A stretch of 64,000 nucleotides of DNA from Tolypothrix tenuis PCC 7101. GTDB lineage: Bacteria; Cyanobacteriota; Cyanobacteriia; Cyanobacteriales; Nostocaceae. The notes beneath the pieces were generated by a model. The model did not search any database and was not told the origin of the DNA. It was given only the letters and a program-made list of their open reading frames with translations. Shown one piece after another: positions 17,654-27,018 of the stretch. The DNA lies in assembly GCF_002368295.1 (NCBI RefSeq), contig NZ_AP018248.1, forward strand, positions 2,725,977-2,789,976. Direction: 5' to 3'. Position 1 is the stretch's first letter. Each line of letters starts with the position of its first letter. A program made the translations under genes and the position numbers.

Positions 17654-18209
17654 ACATTAAGGAAATAGTCCCAATGAAACAAGTTTCACCGCCAATTATG
17701 AAAGTCTCAATGGGATTTTTACTCAGTACTCATCATACCAATTCAAATAATGTTGGCGACAGATAAATTCTTTGTAAGGGCACGGCATCTTCAATCTTTT
17801 GACATATCAAATATCTTACTGGTGCCGTGCCCCTACTCATCTGTCGCGTTCTTTTTTCAAAATGGTATCACTCATCACTTTCAAGTCAGGAGGTAGGAGG
17901 AATAACCAGAAATTGTATATGATTGGATTTGACAGGGACACCGTATTTTCTGTGATACGTTTATCAAAATATATTTTTTATTTTGTTAATCAATAAATTT
18001 ATTAGGTGCGTTAGCTTTAGCGTAAAGCACCGATGGAAACGCTTTTCGTGCGTTACTTGCAAGTTTGAGAACGAGTCTATTAGTATCACCTTAGGGGTAA
18101 GCAAACTTACCATAGAGAAAATTGTAATTTTTTTTGACATTTGGGCTAGTTTCATATTTCAAAAATCAGGCTAGATTAAGACCAAAATCAGCAGATTAAG
18201 GTAAATATC
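17654..18209. other. Intergenic region with a MITE copy and a palindromic repeat
   Basis: No convincing gene. It holds the MITE at 17735-17868 and a GGTGCGTTA-type palindromic repeat around 18004-18055. The short open frames here run through repeats. Confidence 0.7.
17735..17868. mobile_element. MITE family A, copy 1 (134 bp)
   Basis: Ends ATACCAATTCAAATAAT... and ...TTCAAAATGGTAT are inverted relatives. Interior: GGGCACGGCA and TGCCGTGCCC form a stem. Copies at 26886-27018 (inverted), 32886-32985 (diverged) and 62196-62529 (interrupted). No coding capacity. Confidence 0.75.
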
Positions 18210-18710
18210 ATGAGTAATCAAAGGCCTGTTCTTGTAATTCCTGAATCGCAGCTATTGCAAATAATAAATTGGGGTGCGTTAGCAGGAATAGTGGCATTAT
18301 TTGGCATCGCACTTCACGGTTGGTTAACATTGCCCGATACGATACCAGTCCATTTTGGCATTGATGGACGCGCTAACGGCTGGGGTAGCAAAAAAGTTAT
18401 CTGGTTGCTACCAATTGTGGGTTTATTTATGTATGGAATGCTGACAGTGATCAACCGCTATCCCCATACTTTTAATTATGTGGTGAGAATTACGGAAGAA
18501 AATGCATTGAGACAATATCAAATTGCTTGCTCAATGATCATTTGGTTAAAGTTTGAATTAGTTTGGCTCTTTGCTTACATTGAATGGCAAATGTACAATC
18601 TCGCCACTACCGAAAATCCTACTTTAGGAATTTGGTTTGGCCCTGTGTCTGTAATATTAATATTTGCTACAGTCGCATATTGGTTAAGCCAGTCTTTGAT
18701 GGCTCGTTGA
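18210..18710 (+). CDS. DUF1648 domain-containing membrane protein
   Basis: 166 aa, ATG start. The DUF1648 signature HFGIDGRANGWGSK (about residues 49-62) sits between a first hydrophobic span (WGALAGIVALFGIALHGW) and a second (VIWLLPIVGLFMYGML); two more spans follow. The family is related to the SdpI immunity/signal proteins, but the full SdpI architecture is not present. Inner membrane expected; role unknown. It stands alone, with a palindromic repeat upstream. Confidence 0.85.
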   Translation: MSNQRPVLVIPESQLLQIINWGALAGIVALFGIALHGWLTLPDTIPVHFGIDGRANGWGSKKVIWLLPIVGLFMYGMLTVINRYPHTFNYVVRITEENALRQYQIACSMIIWLKFELVWLFAYIEWQMYNLATTENPTLGIWFGPVSVILIFATVAYWLSQSLMAR

Positions 18711-18723
18711 TAGCGAAGGCTAG

Positions 18724-20700
18724 CTAGACTGGTGCTAAAAGTTCTAATTGGCACTCAATATATGCCTGAGAATAGCGATCGCCATATTCCACAAAAATAT
18801 CTAAAGCTTTTTGATAATTTTGGCGCGCCTGTGCTGTATCATGCATAGTCTGGGCAATCATCCCCAGGTTTTGATAAGTACGGGCTTGTTTATAGCGATC
18901 GCCATATTCTATATAAATATCCAAAGCTTGTTGATAATAGCTTTGCGCCCGTGTTAGATTCTGCATTTGTTGAGCAACTAGCCCCAAGTGTTGGTAGATA
19001 TTGGCTTGCTCATAGCGATCGCTATGTTCGATGTAGATTTGTAACGCTTGTTGATAATAGCGTTGCGCTTCGACAAATTCCTGTGTTTTTAGGGCTACAC
19101 TTGCCAAATCTTGATATATCTTAGCTTGCTCATCGCGATCGCCTTGGGCAATGTAGATGATCAAAGCTTGTTGATAATGTTGTTGCGCTGCTGCAAATTC
19201 CTGTGTTTTTTCGGCTATACCTGCCAAATTTTGATATATCAGTGCTTGGTGCTGGCGATCGCCATGTTCAATATAAATATCCAAAGCTTGTTGATAGTTA
19301 CGTTGCGCTGGTGATAGCTCTTGTAATGCTTCGGCAACTACACCCAAATTGTAATAGGTGCTGGCGCAAGAATAGCGATCGCTATGTTCGATGTAGATTT
19401 GTAACGCTTGCTGATAATTGCGCTGGGCTTCGGTAAATTCCCGCAATTCTTGGGCAATTCTACCTAAATTGTAGTAGGTGCGGGCACAAGAATAGCGATC
19501 GCCATGTTCAACATAGATTTTTAACGCTTGTTGATAATAATTCTGTGCCTGTGACAATTCCCATGTTTGTTGAGCAATATTGCCCAATTGGTAATAGGTA
19601 CGGGCTTGATGATAGCGATCGCTATTTTTGATGTAAATATGCAAAGCCTGTTGATAATTACTCTCTGCCTGTGCAAATTCTTGCATTTGCTGGGCGATTA
19701 TCCCTAAATTATAGTAAGTGTTAGCTTGCCAAATTTGTTTCTGTATTTGCTTTTGGCTGTCTAAAGCACTGTATATTTGTAATGCTTTTGTGTAAGATTG
19801 TCTGGCTTGTGAATATTGTTTTTTTAACAGTTGCCAGCAACCTAGTTTTTGAATTGCTAAGGGTATTTGATAGCCTAATTCACTTTTAATAAATGCAGCC
19901 GGATATTTTTCTAAATTTTGACAGACTATTTCTGCTAACTTCTGGTTTGTTTGATTATCGTCAATCAAATCTAAGTATCTATCTAAGCAAAAATAAATAC
20001 TAATACTTTCTTGAGTTTCCAAACATAATTGCAATGCTTTGTAAAGGTTTTCATATTGCCATTGGCAAAATAATCTCCCCTTTTCCCGCTCTTGGTAATC
20101 ATGGGAATTTAGCAACTGGTAATATTTGTCTGCATACTTTAAATAGTGGTTTTTAAATGCCTCGTCTAACGCTTTATGCATTTGCTCGTTGAGGCTTTCT
20201 AACTTATGCTGCAAAAAGTAAGGAAATACAGGTTGGATAATCAGCAAATTAGCAAAAATATTATGATATTTTAACAATCCCCAGTCAATAGCTTCTTGAA
20301 GAGCAGCATCAATTTTTTTTAGAGAATATTTCTTAAGGAATTCTAAATTTTGTAATTCTCTAATGTAATTTACCAGTTCATTCCGGTCAATCAAACCCTT
20401 CAAGGGAGCTAAACACAATAGTAAGCTCTGTGTATCTGCAGATAAATCCTTGTGAGGATATTCTACACATTTAAAGATTGTTTTATTTTTATAATCGCTA
20501 AATTTGTTTAAATTTATATTAACATCCTGCCAATCTAGCCACATCTCCTGTGGCGATTGCTTGTGCCAATTCGCTAGCACTATTTGCTTTGCCAAAGGAT
20601 AGGCCGCCAACAAATTCATCAACCGATGGACATCTGCATCTTTGCGAATCGCATCAAATCTGTTAATAGCTTGGTTTTGACGAATCCTACTGACTGACAC
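18724..20700 (-). CDS. TPR protein resembling the C-terminal part of a STAND NTPase (probably 5'-truncated)
   Basis: 658 aa from a GTG at 20700 (next ATG 20619). Residues about 28-45 (LLAAYPLAKQIVLANW) look like the GLPLA region that ends an NB-ARC/NACHT NTPase, and about 85-200 like the following winged-helix part. From about 290 there are ten or more TPRs; eight at 18.77-19.63 kb are exact 120-bp repeats. No P-loop or Walker B is present, and only 15 unrelated codons precede the GTG before a stop. I infer a decayed or truncated CHAT/NACHT-TPR sensor, though a free-standing TPR protein cannot be excluded. Confidence 0.8.
   Translation of the reverse strand: MSVSRIRQNQAINRFDAIRKDADVHRLMNLLAAYPLAKQIVLANWHKQSPQEMWLDWQDVNINLNKFSDYKNKTIFKCVEYPHKDLSADTQSLLLCLAPLKGLIDRNELVNYIRELQNLEFLKKYSLKKIDAALQEAIDWGLLKYHNIFANLLIIQPVFPYFLQHKLESLNEQMHKALDEAFKNHYLKYADKYYQLLNSHDYQEREKGRLFCQWQYENLYKALQLCLETQESISIYFCLDRYLDLIDDNQTNQKLAEIVCQNLEKYPAAFIKSELGYQIPLAIQKLGCWQLLKKQYSQARQSYTKALQIYSALDSQKQIQKQIWQANTYYNLGIIAQQMQEFAQAESNYQQALHIYIKNSDRYHQARTYYQLGNIAQQTWELSQAQNYYQQALKIYVEHGDRYSCARTYYNLGRIAQELREFTEAQRNYQQALQIYIEHSDRYSCASTYYNLGVVAEALQELSPAQRNYQQALDIYIEHGDRQHQALIYQNLAGIAEKTQEFAAAQQHYQQALIIYIAQGDRDEQAKIYQDLASVALKTQEFVEAQRYYQQALQIYIEHSDRYEQANIYQHLGLVAQQMQNLTRAQSYYQQALDIYIEYGDRYKQARTYQNLGMIAQTMHDTAQARQNYQKALDIFVEYGDRYSQAYIECQLELLAPV
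18770..19740 (-). repeat. 120-bp tandem coding repeats, each with a GATCGC site
   Basis: The motif TAGCGATCGCC or close variant recurs at exact 120-bp spacing (about 18776, 18896, 19016, 19136, 19256, 19376, 19496, 19616). It encodes Y/S-G/D-D-R within each 40-residue TPR, so HIP1-type octamers sit in register in most repeat units. Confidence 0.9.
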
Positions 20701-21167
20701 GGCTAGAGACTCCCAAAATTTATAATTACATTCTGCAATTACTGTTTAATATATTCTCTATGGAATCGCTGATAATTTAAAAATATTTTCATATATTTTT
20801 AAATTATCAGTATACGATTCTTCTGCAATTTCCGTAGGTAGGTTGTGATACAAACTACAAATTTATAATTTTTAATCCAAGATTAAGAAAACCTGAACTG
20901 TATAATTTTAATTGAGCGCTATCTTATTTAAATTAATATTAACTACAGCTTTTTCTATAAGTTATGTGATAGTCGGAAAATCTGCTGACTCTAACTGAGG
21001 ATAAATTGGTTAGAGAAAGCAGACTTAAATATTTACTTAATTTTTTCACATTTAACTTACATAACTCAGGTGTTATTTCAGGCAAAAGACACAAATATTT
21101 AATTAAGCTGAGATATGCAAATTAGCAGATGCTTGCTGCAAAAATTGCAGAAAAGAAAGCGCTACTT
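20701..21167. other. AT-rich intergenic region, no gene seen
   Basis: About 465 bp with no usable frame. An inverted pair of AT-rich words (AAAAATATTT type) lies near 20780-20805. It may be the remains of the missing 5' part of the STAND-like gene, but I see no residual motif. Confidence 0.6.
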
Positions 21168-22691
21168 TTACCAGGAACGTAAAGCACGCAGTTGGTGTGT
21201 TTTCTTCATTTGATGTGCCTGCATTCTAGTGAGAACATCATCTAAAATTGTTACAGCCTGGACAATATAGGCCCCTTTGTTCAACATCACGCACTCAGCC
21301 CTTTCTGCCATTGCTGCATCAGTCATTTCTGCCCGTGAAGGCATTCCGTGTTTCACGAGATTTTCTAAAACTTGAGTAGCCCAAATTACAGGCACATGGG
21401 CAGCTTCACATAACCACAGAATTTCTTCTTGAATTTCTGCTAAACGCTGGTAACCAATTTCCACAGCTAAATCGCCTCTAGCAATCATAATGCCAAAGGG
21501 TTGTTGACCTGCTGCTTGCACAATTAATTCTGGCAGGTTGCTAACAGCCAATGGGGTTTCAATTTTAGCGACGATCGCGGGGATGGGAGAACCTGCTGGT
21601 AACCTGGCTTGTAATTCCTGTTGTAAAAGCGCAATATCCTCAGCTTTTTGCACAAAGGAATAGCCAATAATATCCACCAGTTCGGCGTGGCTAGCGATAA
21701 AGTCGAGATCTTGTTTGTCTTGATTGGTGAGTGGACTTAAGTGCAAATCTGTATCGGGAAAGTTCAAACCCTTATCCAGCTGAAGTTTATTACCTTTGAG
21801 GCGGGTTTGAGTAATGCGTATCCAGATACCTTCATCTGTGATGGCTTCCACAAGTCCACCTATATGACCATCATCAATCCATACTCTCGCGCCTAGCTGT
21901 ATTTGATCTAGTACTTCCGGCAAAGTACAACTGGCTTGGAAACAACTAGATCCAACGGTGGTGGATACATCACGAGTCAGCAGCAGCAAATCTCCACGAC
22001 AGATGTGACGTTTACCATTAGGAGCGAGAGTAAATTCAATTCGCGGTTTCGGCCCGCCTAAATCCATTAAAATTTTACAGGGATGTTTCATCTGTGCTTC
22101 TGCCAACCGCACATTCGCAATCATGGCAGACCATTCAGCCGGAGTATCATGAGAGCAGTTAATCCGTACACAATCGGTTCCCTGGTGAATGAGATTCCGG
22201 ACTAACTCATAATTGCTAGCTGCTTCTGTCGGCAATGTCACCATAATTCTGACTCGACGCTGACGCATTGTCTGGCCAAACAGCGCCTCAGTTTGTTCTT
22301 GCAGCAAGCGATCGCCTTCAAAAAACTCCTCTAATGGTGGGTGACTAATGGGAGAATTTAACTTGACATCACAAGCAGCTGCTAACGTGGCAATTACCGC
22401 ATCTAAATGTGCTAAAACCTTGGTTTCAATATGTCCTAATGAACATAAACCCCAAGGTAACAAAGCCATTTGCAATTCCCGCAAGTCATAACGCCGCAGT
22501 GCTAAATAATAAGCTAAGTTGAGACTACTATTAATAAATGCTGGCCGATGAATGCGCGATCGCCATTCGTGAAAAATCTCCTGTCCTTCTTGATAAACAC
22601 ATCTACGAAGCTGTTGTAAGGCGGTAAGTAAGGCTTGGGGATTGGATAGATCCACACCAAAATCGGGCGTTTTTAAGCTTGAAGACAGCAT
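21168..22691 (-). CDS. Pyruvate kinase-like protein without the C-terminal domain
   Basis: 507 aa, ATG at 22691. Residues about 150-480 form the pyruvate kinase barrel: INCSHD, the KILMDLGGPKPRIE stretch, IVAKIETPLAVSNL, MIARGDLAVEIG and ATQVLENLVKHGMPSRAEMTDAA (catalytic Lys, Glu/Asp metal ligands and Arg/Asp positions mostly conserved). It differs from standard enzymes by a 140-residue N-terminal extension and by ending soon after the barrel, without the regulatory C domain. It probably still acts on PEP/pyruvate but may be a divergent or non-catalytic paralogue. It is last of three same-strand genes: ppsA, USP, this one. Confidence 0.88.
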   Translation of the reverse strand: MLSSSLKTPDFGVDLSNPQALLTALQQLRRCVYQEGQEIFHEWRSRIHRPAFINSSLNLAYYLALRRYDLRELQMALLPWGLCSLGHIETKVLAHLDAVIATLAAACDVKLNSPISHPPLEEFFEGDRLLQEQTEALFGQTMRQRRVRIMVTLPTEAASNYELVRNLIHQGTDCVRINCSHDTPAEWSAMIANVRLAEAQMKHPCKILMDLGGPKPRIEFTLAPNGKRHICRGDLLLLTRDVSTTVGSSCFQASCTLPEVLDQIQLGARVWIDDGHIGGLVEAITDEGIWIRITQTRLKGNKLQLDKGLNFPDTDLHLSPLTNQDKQDLDFIASHAELVDIIGYSFVQKAEDIALLQQELQARLPAGSPIPAIVAKIETPLAVSNLPELIVQAAGQQPFGIMIARGDLAVEIGYQRLAEIQEEILWLCEAAHVPVIWATQVLENLVKHGMPSRAEMTDAAMAERAECVMLNKGAYIVQAVTILDDVLTRMQAHQMKKTHQLRALRSW

Positions 22692-22760
22692 ATAGGTTAA
22701 GGGTTGGAAGTCCGATTGTTAGGGAATAAAGATGATAGTCATGGAAACTGCTTGTAAAAA

Positions 22761-23291
22761 TCAAGCTGAACCTGCTAACGTGGCTGGGGAATTTTCTTTA
22801 ACAGCATCAACTACCCCTTGTACTGCTAAAACTGAACAAGGAGCATGATGCAGCACGTAATTGCTAACGCTACCTAAGAAAAACTCGCTAATTCCCGTCA
22901 GCCCACGCCGACCGAGAATAATTAAATCAGCTTGCCAACTACGGGCTAAATCGCAAATAATTCGACTCGGATCGCCAAATTCCTGAGTGTACTGGGCATT
23001 GACACCTTGAGCGATCGCTTTATTGTTTAACAACGTCAAAAATTCTACGCCTTCACGCTTTAAAGATTCCCACTGTCCCAGATAATAGTTGACATCATCA
23101 GGAGTAAAAGGAGCGTAAATTCCATCTGTAGCTATACCGGGAGGATTGGGATAGCGTTCATCAAAAGGTGAAAGCACATAGAGCAACATTAATTCCGCAT
23201 TAGTTGCTTTCGCTAAAGCTAAAGCCTGATCAAAAACTTGTTGACCAATTTCCGAATTATTAACCGCAACCAACACTTTGTGAAACATCAT
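22761..23291 (-). CDS. Universal stress protein (UspA family)
   Basis: 176 aa. Single USP domain with the ATP-binding signature G-R-R-G-x7-GSVSNYV (about 128-145) and a variable insertion near residues 45-70. Two consecutive ATGs open the gene (23291 and 23288); AGGAG lies 5 bases before the first. Cytosolic nucleotide-binding stress protein. Its place between ppsA and the pyruvate-kinase-like gene suggests a common response affecting the PEP/pyruvate node. Confidence 0.92.
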   Translation of the reverse strand: MMFHKVLVAVNNSEIGQQVFDQALALAKATNAELMLLYVLSPFDERYPNPPGIATDGIYAPFTPDDVNYYLGQWESLKREGVEFLTLLNNKAIAQGVNAQYTQEFGDPSRIICDLARSWQADLIILGRRGLTGISEFFLGSVSNYVLHHAPCSVLAVQGVVDAVKENSPATLAGSA

Positions 23292-23307
23292 GATTACTCC
23301 TTAGTGA

Positions 23308-23423
23308 TTTGGTATTTGGGCATTGGGCATGGGGCATGGGGCATGGGGCATGGGTAATGGGTAATGGGTAATGGGTAATAATTATTTCTCTTCATCCCCC
23401 TCATCTCCCTGCCCCCTGCCCCC
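23308..23423. repeat. STRR tract between ppsA and USP gene
   Basis: GGGCATG units (23320-23352), then GGGTAAT units (23353-23380), then a CCCCCTGC-rich stretch. It separates the ppsA and USP genes on the minus strand; no gene inside. Confidence 0.85.
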
Positions 23424-23428
23424 TTGCC

Positions 23429-25939
23429 TCATCCCCTAGCTTCTGCATTAGCAATTTCTAGGAGTGTTTTCAGTACTGAATCCGGATTGAGGCTGATGGA
23501 ATCTATTCCTTCTTGGACTAGGAAACGGGCGAATTCTGGGTAATCACTTGGTGCTTGGCCGCAAATACCAATTTTGCGTCCGTGCTGTTTAACTGTTTGG
23601 ATAGCTGTGGCGATTGTTCGCTTCACAGCTTGATTGCGTTCATCAAATAAATGGGCGACTAATTCTGAATCTCGATCCAATCCAAGAGTTAATTGCGTCA
23701 AGTCATTGGAACCGATGGAGAAGCCATCAAATACTTGAGCAAACTCGTCTGCGAGAATCACGTTACTTGGCAATTCGCACATCACATAAACTTGTAAGCC
23801 GTTTTCGCCTCTGACTAAACCATTGTTTGCCATCTCAGCTAATACTCGCCGCCCTTCTTCAGGTGTCCGGCAGAACGGTATCATTAAAATGATGTTGGTT
23901 AAGCCCATGCGATCGCGCACTTGCTTCATCGCCTGACATTCCAAAGCAAAGCCTTCACGATAGCGTTGATCGTAATAGCGCGAAGCACCACGCCAGCCAA
24001 TCATCGGGTTTTCTTCTTCCGGTTCAAATTGTTTACCACCTAAAAGATTGGCGTATTCATTACTCTTGAAATCAGACAGACGCACAATTACAGGTTTGGG
24101 ATAAAAAGCAGCTGCGATCGTGCCAATTCCTTCAGCTATTTTATCTACGAAGAATTGCGCTTTATTTTCATATTGAGTAGTTAACTCAGCAATTTTGTAT
24201 TTAGCTAGTTCGTCTTCTAATTCATCAAAATGAATCAAGGCTAAAGGATGGGCTTTGATGTGGTTAGCAATAATAAATTCCATCCGCGCTAATCCTACAC
24301 CATCATTAGGAATAGCTGCAAAACCAAATGCTTCTTCTGGATTGCCCACATTCATCATAATTTGAGTGTGGGTGTGGGGCAGTTTTTCTAGTGGTAATTC
24401 TTGGATTTCAAAAGGTAATAAACCTGAATAAACTTTTCCGGTTTCACCTTCCGCACAACTAACAGTAATTTCTTGCCCAGTTTTCAAGATAGTAGTCGCA
24501 TTCCCACAACCAACAATCGCCGGAATTCCCAACTCCCTGGCAATAATTGCTGCATGACAAGTACGTCCGCCAGCGTTAGTTACAATCGCACTAGCCCTTT
24601 TCATAATCGGTTCCCAGTCTGGATCGGTGCGGTTTGTTACGAGTATTTCTCCAGCTTGGAACTGATTAATTTGATGCACATCTAAAATGACTCTGGCTTT
24701 ACCTTGCCCAATCATCTCACCGACGCTACGACCTGTAACTAAAGGGACTAGGGATTGGGTATCAGGGATTGGGGATTGAATACTGTCTTTCCCAGTCCCC
24801 AGTCCCCTATCCCCAGTCCCTAATAACCGATAAGTCCGCAATATATTCCCCGTCTTTTGGGACTGCACTGTTTCTGGACGCGCTTGGACAATAAACAGTT
24901 CATTGCTAATCCCATCTTTTGCCCACTCAATATCCATTGGTGTGTATGTACCACGGACTTGGGAGTAATGTTCTTCAATGATGCAAGCCCAATTAGCAAG
25001 TTGCAAAATCTCCTCATCATTAAGCGCAAATACACTCCGTTCTGATGGGGCGACAGAGATATTTTTGGTTAATTTTGAGCCGCCCAAGTCATAAACCATC
25101 TTAATTTCTTTACTGCCAAGGCTTTTCCTGATAATTGGGCGGTATCCTTGTTTTAATGTCGGCTTAAATACTAAATATTCGTCGGGGTTAACTGCGCCTT
25201 GAACAACGTTTTCGCCTAAACCGTAAGCAGCAGTAATTAAGGCTGCGTCTTTAAAGCCGGTTTCGGTATCAATAGAGAACATGACACCAGAACTAGCCAA
25301 GTCAGAACGTACCATTTTTTGCACGCCTACCGACAGGGCAACATTGAAGTGATCAAAACCCTTAATTTGGCGATAGGAAATGGCGCGATCGGTAAAAATA
25401 GAAGCAAAGCATTTGTGACAGGCTTCTAATACAGCTTCTAAACCGTGGACATTTAAATAAGTTTCTTGCTGTCCCGCAAAGCTAGCATCTGGTAAATCTT
25501 CTGCAGTCGCACTGGAGCGAACAGCTACATCAGTATCCATTTCAGCATCATATTGCTGACAAAGACTGCGATAAGCTTGGGCGATCGCTTCCTGCAATTC
25601 TACAGGAAACGGAGTTTGCAGCATTAATAACCTGGCTTTTTTACCACATTGCCGCAGATTTGGCACATCTTCTACATCTAAATCAGCAAAAATTTCTCTA
25701 AGTTTTGTTTCCAAACCTGCGGCAGAAATAAAGTATTTATATGCGTAAGCAGTGGTAGCAAACCCTGTAGGAACTTTTACACCTTTGCGCCGGAGTTGCT
25801 GAATCATTTCCCCTAAAGAAGCATTTTTGCCTCCAACTAAAGGAATGTCTGCAATACCTACTTCATTTAAAGGCAATACAAATGCTTGTTCTTTGGAAAC
25901 TGAGCGAGATATTTCTTGATTATCCAAGATTTCTAGCAT
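23429..25939 (-). CDS. ppsA: Phosphoenolpyruvate synthase
   Basis: Makes PEP from pyruvate, ATP and water. 836 aa: ATP-grasp N-domain (GGKNASLGEMI, SSATAEDLPDASFAGQQETYL), swivelling phosphohistidine domain with catalytic His462 (GGRTCHAAIIAREL), and TIM barrel with MPFCRTPEEG-like and GICGQAPSDYPEF motifs. Residues about 372-399 (GTGDRGLGTG... to ...PDTQSL) are translated CCCCAGT-type repeats lying exactly in the linker between the first two domains; the frame is intact. ATG at 25939. Divergent from a zinc-ribbon gene; a GATCTT/AAGATC palindrome (26040-26054) lies between them. Confidence 0.96.
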   Translation of the reverse strand: MLEILDNQEISRSVSKEQAFVLPLNEVGIADIPLVGGKNASLGEMIQQLRRKGVKVPTGFATTAYAYKYFISAAGLETKLREIFADLDVEDVPNLRQCGKKARLLMLQTPFPVELQEAIAQAYRSLCQQYDAEMDTDVAVRSSATAEDLPDASFAGQQETYLNVHGLEAVLEACHKCFASIFTDRAISYRQIKGFDHFNVALSVGVQKMVRSDLASSGVMFSIDTETGFKDAALITAAYGLGENVVQGAVNPDEYLVFKPTLKQGYRPIIRKSLGSKEIKMVYDLGGSKLTKNISVAPSERSVFALNDEEILQLANWACIIEEHYSQVRGTYTPMDIEWAKDGISNELFIVQARPETVQSQKTGNILRTYRLLGTGDRGLGTGKDSIQSPIPDTQSLVPLVTGRSVGEMIGQGKARVILDVHQINQFQAGEILVTNRTDPDWEPIMKRASAIVTNAGGRTCHAAIIARELGIPAIVGCGNATTILKTGQEITVSCAEGETGKVYSGLLPFEIQELPLEKLPHTHTQIMMNVGNPEEAFGFAAIPNDGVGLARMEFIIANHIKAHPLALIHFDELEDELAKYKIAELTTQYENKAQFFVDKIAEGIGTIAAAFYPKPVIVRLSDFKSNEYANLLGGKQFEPEEENPMIGWRGASRYYDQRYREGFALECQAMKQVRDRMGLTNIILMIPFCRTPEEGRRVLAEMANNGLVRGENGLQVYVMCELPSNVILADEFAQVFDGFSIGSNDLTQLTLGLDRDSELVAHLFDERNQAVKRTIATAIQTVKQHGRKIGICGQAPSDYPEFARFLVQEGIDSISLNPDSVLKTLLEIANAEARG
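24745..24826. repeat. STRR inside the ppsA coding sequence
   Basis: GGGATTG and CCCCAGT-type heptamers in both orientations, about 82 bp, with total length that keeps the ppsA frame. They code for a Gly/Pro/Ser-rich linker insertion. Confidence 0.85.
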
Positions 25940-26291
25940 AATTTTAAGTTCCTTAAAGAAATAGAGATACTGAAGAGCGATGTATTATTTGTTTTGATCC
26001 CAAGCCCTACACTTAATTTATATACGAGGATAATTTGAGGATCTTGTGAAGATCATTTATTAGTAATTTGTTTTTACATAAACCTAAAAACTGCAATTCA
26101 AAAGTGTGTTTTTATTTTTTATTTGAGAGCAGCAATTATTAACAATCCAACTCATATATTGCGAAATATGTACAAAAATTACAAAAACAAGAATAACTTA
26201 ACTTTCTTCACAAGTTCCTCACATTTCACAATTATCTTAAAAGTGTTGATAGTGAATTTTTCTAGTTCAGCTGATTGCAGAACTTGTAAAT
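25940..26291. promoter_or_regulatory. Divergent regulatory region of ppsA and the zinc-ribbon gene
   Basis: AT-rich 350-bp region without a gene. It contains a perfect 6-bp dyad, GATCTT-gtg-AAGATC, at 26040-26054, which could be an operator. No regulator can be assigned from sequence. Confidence 0.4.
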
Positions 26292-26543
26292 ATGAATTAC
26301 TGTCCTTGCTGCTCTAACTTACTACTGCTACATATCAATGGTTCTGATCTGTACTGGTTCTGCCGACATTGTTGGCAAAAAATGCCAGTATTTCTAGGAC
26401 ATCAATCCTGCTTATTATCAGAACATTTTGTAGAAGAGTTACCGACCATTGTTGATCATCATGACGAATCTGAAGGCCTTGTTTGTACAAACAAACGTGA
26501 AACCATCAACGGATGGATAGGCTTAGACAGAATATCAATTTGA
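26292..26543 (+). CDS. Small zinc-ribbon protein
   Basis: 83 aa from ATG. MNYCPCCSNLLL followed by WFCRHCWQKMPV gives two CxxC knuckles (Cys 4/7 and 24/27) spaced as in a zinc ribbon; the rest is acidic and polar. Short proteins of this look occur in cyanobacteria; function not known to me, perhaps nucleic-acid binding or regulation. It is divergent from ppsA, so it may share its regulation. Confidence 0.72.
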   Translation: MNYCPCCSNLLLLHINGSDLYWFCRHCWQKMPVFLGHQSCLLSEHFVEELPTIVDHHDESEGLVCTNKRETINGWIGLDRISI

Positions 26544-26760
26544 AAGATAGATATTACTGATTAATAATTGGGTTGAGGAATTGCTGACTAAATAGGAAAT
26601 AAAAATGTCTGAATTCAGCGTTTGTATTAGTAAGGTGCGTTAGGCACATTACCTAATGCACCACCAAAAAAATTAATTAATACAAAGTTAAATATTGTTG
26701 GCAACAAAATAAATTATTCATACCAATTTAATGTGAAGATGCACATATCTTGATACACCT

Positions 26761-26795
26761 AATAGCCCCATCTAACAATATTAGATGGGGCTATT
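26761..26795 (+). terminator. Strong hairpin, possible terminator
   Basis: Perfect 15-bp stem 26761-26775 / 26781-26795 (AATAGCCCCATCTAA and its complement) with a 5-base loop. The following sequence is T-rich but not a clean run, so it may be a terminator for the zinc-ribbon mRNA or a REP-like repeat. Confidence 0.5.
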
Positions 26796-26885
26796 ATTTG
26801 TTGCTTTAAATTTCTTTTACGGAATTACCTATTTATATGAAAATCATTAATTTTTAGCTGTCTCAATGTATGAAAATGTTGTGTA

Positions 26886-27018
26886 ATACCATTTTGAAAG
26901 AAGAAAGCGACGATGGGTAGGGACACGACACTAGTAAGATATTTGATATGCCAAAAGATTGAGGATGCCGTGCCCTTACAAAGAATTTATCGGTCGCAAA
27001 TATTATTTGAATTAGTAT
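26886..27018. mobile_element. MITE family A, copy 2 (133 bp, inverted orientation)
   Basis: Reverse complement relative to the copy at 17735-17868, with the same ends (ATACCATTTTGAAAG ... AATTAGTAT) and interior GGGCACGGCA-related word (TGCCGTGCCC). No coding capacity. Confidence 0.75.

Noticed and set aside
17799..18174. Short frames in the 17.8-18.2 kb gap
   Set aside because: They run through the MITE and palindromic repeat and have no coding signal.
18770..19740. CRISPR-like regular repeats (120-bp period)
   Set aside because: The period matches TPR units of an open coding frame; there are no identical repeats with unique spacers.
26123..26317. 64-residue frame upstream of the zinc-ribbon gene
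   Set aside because: AT-rich promoter-like sequence, low-complexity residues, overlaps the start of the better-supported gene.
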